From: Laguncularia racemosa
Taxonomy: Eukaryota; Streptophyta; Magnoliopsida; Myrtales; Combretaceae
NCBI GenBank assembly: GCA_037954665.1
Contig: JBBMOL010000013.1
Coordinates: forward strand, 7,254,001 to 7,318,000
Direction: 5' to 3'
DNA: 64,000 bases
Shown: positions 57,601 to 64,000 of the stretch, piece after piece
Position numbering within the stretch: the stretch's first letter is position 1
Layout: each line of letters starts with the position of its first letter
Made by a program: the position numbers and the translations under genes
Notes under the pieces: model-generated
Databases searched by the model: none
What the model was told of the DNA's origin: nothing
The model's input: only the letters and a program-made list of their open reading frames with translations

Positions 57601-60600
57601 ATTTTACACCATTTCCATTTCCACGCAGTGAGAAATTAATTCCAATTGGAAATTCTACCATTTTTGACCCCATAATCAAGAAAATATCTTATGTTGAAAT
57701 ATATATATATATATATATATTCATTGGGTTTTGGGGAAGAGATCTTCATCTTGTTCTCTTAACACATTAACCTATCGTTTTACTAACTTATTTAAAGTTT
57801 TTTCTAATTAAAACAACTAAGGTATATACATCTTCAATTGCCCATCGTAAATCATATGATATAAACATTACTCCCCCATTTGATTAGAATAAATTTGATT
57901 TTGATTCTCTCCTTTTTATTCCTTATAAAATATAGAATTGAGAAAATAAAAATAATAAATATACATCACTAAAACTCCTAGCTGTATAGGATTTCGATGA
58001 GAATATAACTTATTAGATATTGGATAATAAATAAGATAAATATATAAAGACGATGATTTACAAATAAACAATAAATGGCCTAAGACAGATCCTTTATCAT
58101 CATCATTGTCATATATGATTAGCTTTTGAAGCCATTTTATTTAGCATCATGCCTAATATGCCCTTTTCTAGCGAACTATAATTTATTTGTATAAGGAATG
58201 ATAAATAGGGTATCAAGCATGCTCCATCCAAATTGATGAAGAGTATTTATGTCATTAGTTTTTAAATCCTAAGCTACTTAATGTACAATTGACCAATTAA
58301 CTACATAGTTCTTGCACATGGTCCTTTAATTGCAAAAATACGATATAAACTAAAATTGTATAGTGTTATTTTTCTTGGGGGAAATGGTTTGTGTAATTTG
58401 GAATGATCTATCTTAATAGTTTTACAATGTTTAAACAATTGCGCAAGTCTTAAACCAACGATGCAACCATATTTTAGTATATTCATATTTTTCTTATGTC
58501 CATTCTAGTAGGGATTAATGTCGATACATTAGAAAGAGTAGATATGATTGTTTCACTCTCTGAGCTGGGATCCTGTTGGAAGAGTGAAGCGTGGGCGAGT
58601 AGCTAGGGATTCCAAGACAAGCATAGCTACATAATACAACTGACTTCATCAAAGCAGCCTAGCTCCTACAGCCTATTAGAGCTAGATAGATCCTAAGACG
58701 AGTATTGAACCTTACAAAATTGTAGTCTATTTATATACATGATAAGTTACGTGTTGTGACCTATAACTGTCATCATATCGAACATAATTGAATCATGTAC
58801 CCTATTTATTGTAGTTTACACATTTAGATTCTTAGTAAGTTTCTAAATAGGCATGTGGTATCAATTTACCCACTTAAATATTTATGATAATTGCCATCAA
58901 TATTAAAAAATATATATATGAAGTTATAGTTGCCAAAAAAAAAAAAAGGTGGCTTACTAGGCATAGTACATCCCATGAGCATCCACCATCACTGACAATA
59001 TTTACGCGTTAAGGTTTAGTCAATCATGCTCGAAGTTGCACTTCAACCTTTTAAAAAGTAAAGGTAAGTGACAAGCCAAAGCACAACTCTCCTGTTTGCC
59101 TTTACCCATTTACTATTGCTTCTTGAAGTCCTCTTGCTACCTCCCTATTTAATTTCAACTGGACATTGACATAGAACTTTATTGTCCTTGATATTGTATT
59201 TTATGATGCCCATGGTTTACGTTTATAGCGTGACAAACATAAAGCAACGTAGCTTCCACGCCGATTGTTAGGTCTAGTCCAGCGCTTGAATTTGATCCAT
59301 AAAATGTGCTAATCCACGATAACCATGGGAAATCGATGTAGCATAGAAGAAAGAAAGGAGTGATCGATTCTCTATTGATCAAACAGAAGTGGTAAAAAAA
59401 ATAATAGAGTTTATTGGTAATTAAAGGTAATGAAAAATGCCCGGATACATGAAAAAAGCCTATTTATATTGTGTGAGGATGTATAACTCTAGAAACAAGT
59501 CAGAAAACCCACTAGGAGACTCAGAAAATTAATAGAATTAATAAAAAAAAACAGTATTTCGGTCGATTACATATCAAGATCATTGGAGTTCTTGTCAGTA
59601 TCAATTGAATGCCCATGAAGTCGGTCAATTAGACCTTCTTCATTCAGCCGAAGATGGGTTTAGTAGGGTGAAATAATGTGACCATAATCAATGGTAATTT
59701 AGTCTAAATGGCAAAACTGTGAATCCAAGAACACTTATAATTCTTAATTAATTATGGGTAACTTAACTTGTGGGTTTGGAAATGAAATTGAATTAATGCA
59801 CGTCTGAGACCGGTCAAGGCGGTAGGCAAGCCCACAACATTTTTCTGGAAGTGTGTCCCTGAATGGTCAAGAAATATGTCGTCTCCATAGTACCGCGATG
59901 AAGTAGAGTTATGGACCGTACAAACCGAAGTGTCATTGCCAGTAAGAAGCTAGAAGAAACAAGCTTGAATATAGAGCCCAGCTAGTGAAAATGTATCACG
60001 AGCAGAGTTATATCGACGATACACATACATATCACAGTTTGGTTGTAATTTGGAGTTAGCTTCCAACATTGTCTACATTCCACACGGACAAATCACGTAC
60101 CCATCTACTCACATGTTGCCCATTAATCATTACAACAAAACAATGCTCCCGATTCATCTACGCTGCTCCAACCCTTGTCTCTTGCCTTCCATTATATAAT
60201 GTTGTTTCTCATCCTTTGAGTTTTTCTTTTTCTTTTTCTTTTCTTTTCTTTTTTAATAAAGATTCTCATTTAGCTCCCTCATCCAAGCCATTTGTGAAAT
60301 TTATGATGTATATGTATCCATTTTAATATTGTTCTAGAGATAAAGTGTATTAGATGAAACTTATTGTTAAATTATAATAAAATCATAAATTTTTAAAAGT
60401 ATCACTTGATTAAGATCTTTGGGTAATTGTAAATATACTTTCATATGATTGCCTAAGGTATGTTTACTTTTACCACTCTTAAAATTAAACATTTAGATAC
60501 CTATATTTTTTATAAATGTACTTTTAATTCTTATTATTTTACTATTTTTTTCCATTGATTAAAATGATAAATAAATACCAAAGTTCAAAATAAAAAGATT

Positions 60601-63600
60601 GCATAAGATCAAGGGCAAAATGGTCCCTAACACTTTATTTAAATATTTGCAAGTATAAATGCTCAGTTTAAGAAACAAGGAACTAAATGCATATAAAACA
60701 AATATCAAAAAGCATATCTATAATTCATTCTAAAATCTTTTGAAATTCATGATATGGCCATTTCTCCAATATGATATGAATAAAAGTTATGTTAATAATA
60801 TCAAACAATAGCATGATAAATGAACTAATTTGAACTGATGACTTCACTATCTTATAATCCCTAAAAACATATAAATGCATCTTAAAGCATTGTTAAAACT
60901 CTAACATTGTATTTAGTTCACTAGAATAGAATTATCATTCTACCTTTATTACCATAAAATTATCATTTCTTTGTTAGGTTTACAAAATGTTATACCATAA
61001 GGAATACTAATTTCACATAATGTGGAATAGACAATGAATTCTAATTTCTTCTATTTACTAGAGGAATAGCTATTTCTTCCTTCACAAAATATAATTTTCA
61101 TTTCAAAAATAGTATCGAAGGAATTATTATTTTTTTAGTCTTATTTTATTTTAATAAACCAAACATAATGTAAAAGCATTGCTATTTATGGTTCTTTAGT
61201 GAACTGTTTGAAATTCAAATAGCATTTCGAAAGTTATTTGCAAATTTTCAAATATTATGAGAAGTAAAATTATACTTAAAATTTAAGATCATGTCTACAT
61301 CTCATCAATAGTTTAAAATGTACATTTATAATTAGCCCAATAATATATTAAGTATTTAATCATTATTTTTTCTCTTCAATCACATAGCAATTAAAGTAGG
61401 AATATATCACGTCAATCAAACAGATCTCCTAATAAAACCGTACATGATATATTTCTACAAAATATTGTTTCCGAGACATGTTTACAAAAGATAAATTTTG
61501 CTTTTGGTAATTATGAAAGATACATATTAGTTTGGAAAATCATTTCATCACTAATAAGGTTACGCTATAGTTGAGGAAAAAAAATTCCCTTATAAAAAAT
61601 TGAAAATCTTTTTCCCGGTATTCTTTGTCACTGCACGCCATAATAATTCCACAGTTGTACTAAATATAGAAAGAAAATGGTAAGGCAAAACAAAAGTACC
61701 ATAAATTTTGATTTTAAAATTATAAAACAAGTTGACTATTCAGTGGAATATACCGTACATTTTGAAATAATTTTAATATTTAAGCACAATCGTCCCTTAT
61801 GATTTCAAATATTATCTATAAAATCACTCGACCAATGATTCTGAGCAAGACCCTTAAAATGGAAATAATCCTCTTGTTGTTGCGACATCCATCATCCATT
61901 GTGTAATTGGATGCTTTCTTATTTCTAAATAAACTCAGGTTATTATATATTATATTTAATCTAAATATATCGAGCATGATAATATTTCTGGAGAATAGAA
62001 TTTTGGATATGACGAAAATGGCCGTGATATATAATGTCGAATGAGGTGACCCGAAGCTTATCACTATAATGATATTACAAAGAAAAGTAGGAAAACTACA
62101 AGTTAAAACAGGTAAGCAATTTGTCCTCACACGTCCAGAAAAAAAAGGTTTACTCGACGTGTATATTCTGTTTACCTAGCTAGAAAAAATGTGATGGAAT
62201 TCTTCTGGCACATCAAATCACATTATATACACATTCCCTTGATTTCATGAACCCACTTAATTAACCAAGATGAATAAACTTGCTATATGTGTGTGTGTAT
62301 ATATATATTATAAAATAAATTTAATTTAATTTATTGTCTTTTTATAAAACTATTGAAAATAAATAAATTATAGAATAGAATTTATTGTTTTAAGGAAACC
62401 AATTAATTTGTGGTAATTAAGTCTATTCGCTTAGAGTTCAAGTTTGTGGGAAAGGATGGACCCATCCACCTAGTAAATCTTTATTTTGTGATGGATGACG
62501 TCTAGCTAGTCAATCATTTTATATGCTAACACATGATTTACTTTTTGCTGATTTTTCTATACCTAGTGAGATGCGGTAGGCTCCTGAGTAATTGATGTTA
62601 CACCTTCTTTATAATATTTATAGTCTCTCTTTGACATGTCCTTTTGAAGCATTACTCTATCACAGTAATTGTGCTGATTCATTTTTTTTTTTTTTGGTTA
62701 GTTTTGTGGTAGCATCTAAGGGGGAAATTGAAGAAATGACAATAGAAGGGATCTGAATCCTCACTTTAATGGCAGCGCTCAGATGGATAACTATGTTGTG
62801 AGCAATTGGTGATGGTAGTTAATTAAATCGTAAAAGAATATGACAAATAATAACAATTAAAAATAACTTTTAAGTACACTATTAAAACCGTTAGTAAACA
62901 ATTAGTGATGGTAGCTAACTAAAGCGTAAAAGAATATGATTTGCAATGTAATGAATAAGAACATTACAAAACCATTGCTTAAACTATAACTTTATATCTT
63001 TGTTATATTTTAGTATATGCAATAAATCAGAGTTGAACTTCAAAACATCCCTAAAATATGACCATACACAACAATAGTGGTTTCTGGACACTGCTAACAA
63101 TATAGAGCTCACGCAGACATTTTCAAAAGTTAATGAATAATTTTGCGAATGCACCCGAGATTTAGACGTCCTTATGTTCACTCTCTATCATCCATTATTA
63201 CCATGCTATGATTGACTGGTTTAAATTTGCTCCTATATTTTTTGCTGTAGCCTTGACATAATTGTATGCCCAGCTGATGATGCTGAAAGCTGAATCATAT
63301 GATTGTTAATTAGCCTTTCATTTCTTGGACAAGAAGCAGCACCGGGAAGACATGTTTGTTGCAAAAATGTTGGAGAGAGAGAGAGGGAAGATTCTCTTTG
63401 GACGATTGTGGTTTTGGAGACTGCTTGATAACGAACGTTGATAATGCATTTTTACTACCGTGATGCGATAAACAGAAACCTTTGGATGCTGTTCCTGTAC
63501 GCAAAGAGCAAATAAAATAAATAAATAAAAATTTTCAATTTATGAAGATGAAAAATTGTTGGGAGTGCATTGCTGACCTGTACACGTTTTTGTGTCCACT

Positions 63601-64000
63601 TGTATTTTTATTTTATCATGCAACATGACAAAATAAATCCAAGAAAGAATATATTTTAGGGCCCAATCATGCAATTGAAAGTGTAGCTGAATGCAGAAAC
63701 GTTTCCCGTGACATGCCATATAATATTTGAAAAATGAAAACGAAATCACAAAACATAAGAAACAAAGCCAAATTCCCCCCATATATTAATGGCACAATTT
63801 TATGTCCCTTTCCCTCAACTTTTCATTCCTCCCCCTAAATTAGTTTTTTATTAGCTGCCCTCCCTATCGTTATTTCCTTACGTACATGAGAGAAATAACA
63901 TGTAGCCAATTATCATAACAATTGTTTGGTTTATGATAATATATTCTATACTTATTCCTAAGAGCAAAAATACAGAGAATGGCTTAGATTTGTCTTACTT
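57601..64000. other. Terminal intergenic region
   Basis: AT-rich with TA (57702-57720) and CTTTT repeats (60225-60255). On the minus strand from about 59720 to 59180 there is a promoter-like TATAAATAG (near 59464) and a leader-like tract, suggestive of a solo LTR, but I could not define ends. Minus-strand frames at 59179-59382, 61816-62130, 63310-63504 and 63540-63782 have no motifs that I recognise. A GA run at about 63373-63388 lies within one of them. Confidence 0.45.

Overview
The window is nuclear DNA of a flowering plant, most likely a eudicot. It is very AT-rich, has short genes with GT-AG introns, plant-type Ty1/copia and Ty3/gypsy retrotransposons using the usual initiator-Met primer site, hAT and Mutator MITEs, and many TA/GA microsatellites. 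The species cannot be fixed from sequence alone. Most long open frames are retroelement debris or chance.

Two intact host genes are visible. At 4359-5139 (+) a three-exon gene encodes a 77-residue HIG1-domain protein (mitochondrial inner-membrane, Rcf1/HIGD-like). At 51953-54624 (-) a four-exon gene encodes a 168-residue atypical bHLH protein with a C-terminal ACT-like domain. A third host-like locus, 16156-16381 (+), is an exon of a cysteine-rich thionin-like secreted peptide with an in-frame stop straight after its signal peptide; a solo LTR sits just downstream.

Layout: 1-4.3 kb, AT-rich intergenic; 4.36-5.14 kb, HIG1 gene; 7.5-8.7 kb, GC-rich hAT-like non-autonomous element; 8.9-10.1 kb, Mutator transposase N-terminal relic with three 221-bp tandem repeats on its 5' side; 11.4-14.8 kb, degenerate 5'-deleted copia element; 15.3-15.5 kb, a MITE with TSD; 16.1-18.0 kb, thionin-like exon and solo LTR; 19.1-19.8 kb, hAT MITE; 21.1-43.5 kb, a deep nest of transposons; 44.2-45.3 kb, small gypsy derivative; 45.5-49.8 kb, gag-protease-only gypsy element; 52-54.6 kb, bHLH gene; 54.6-64 kb, AT-rich intergenic with a CT-rich promoter-like patch near 57.5 kb.

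The most striking structure is the 22.3-kb nest, read from target duplications and split copies. A copia element (21115-43464) was hit by a hAT-type element (22681-40576, perfect 8-bp duplication ACTTCATT). That was hit by a minus-strand long-LTR gypsy-like element (23475-39105, TATAT duplication) whose only recognisable coding relic is a DUF7745-like protein. Its 5' LTR was invaded by an oppositely oriented solo LTR of the same family (32166-38014). That LTR was in turn hit by a gag-protease-only gypsy element (33224-36582, CCGAC duplication). Five insertion layers are therefore readable in order. The long LTRs also carry a tRNA-like module with pol III A- and B-box-like motifs.
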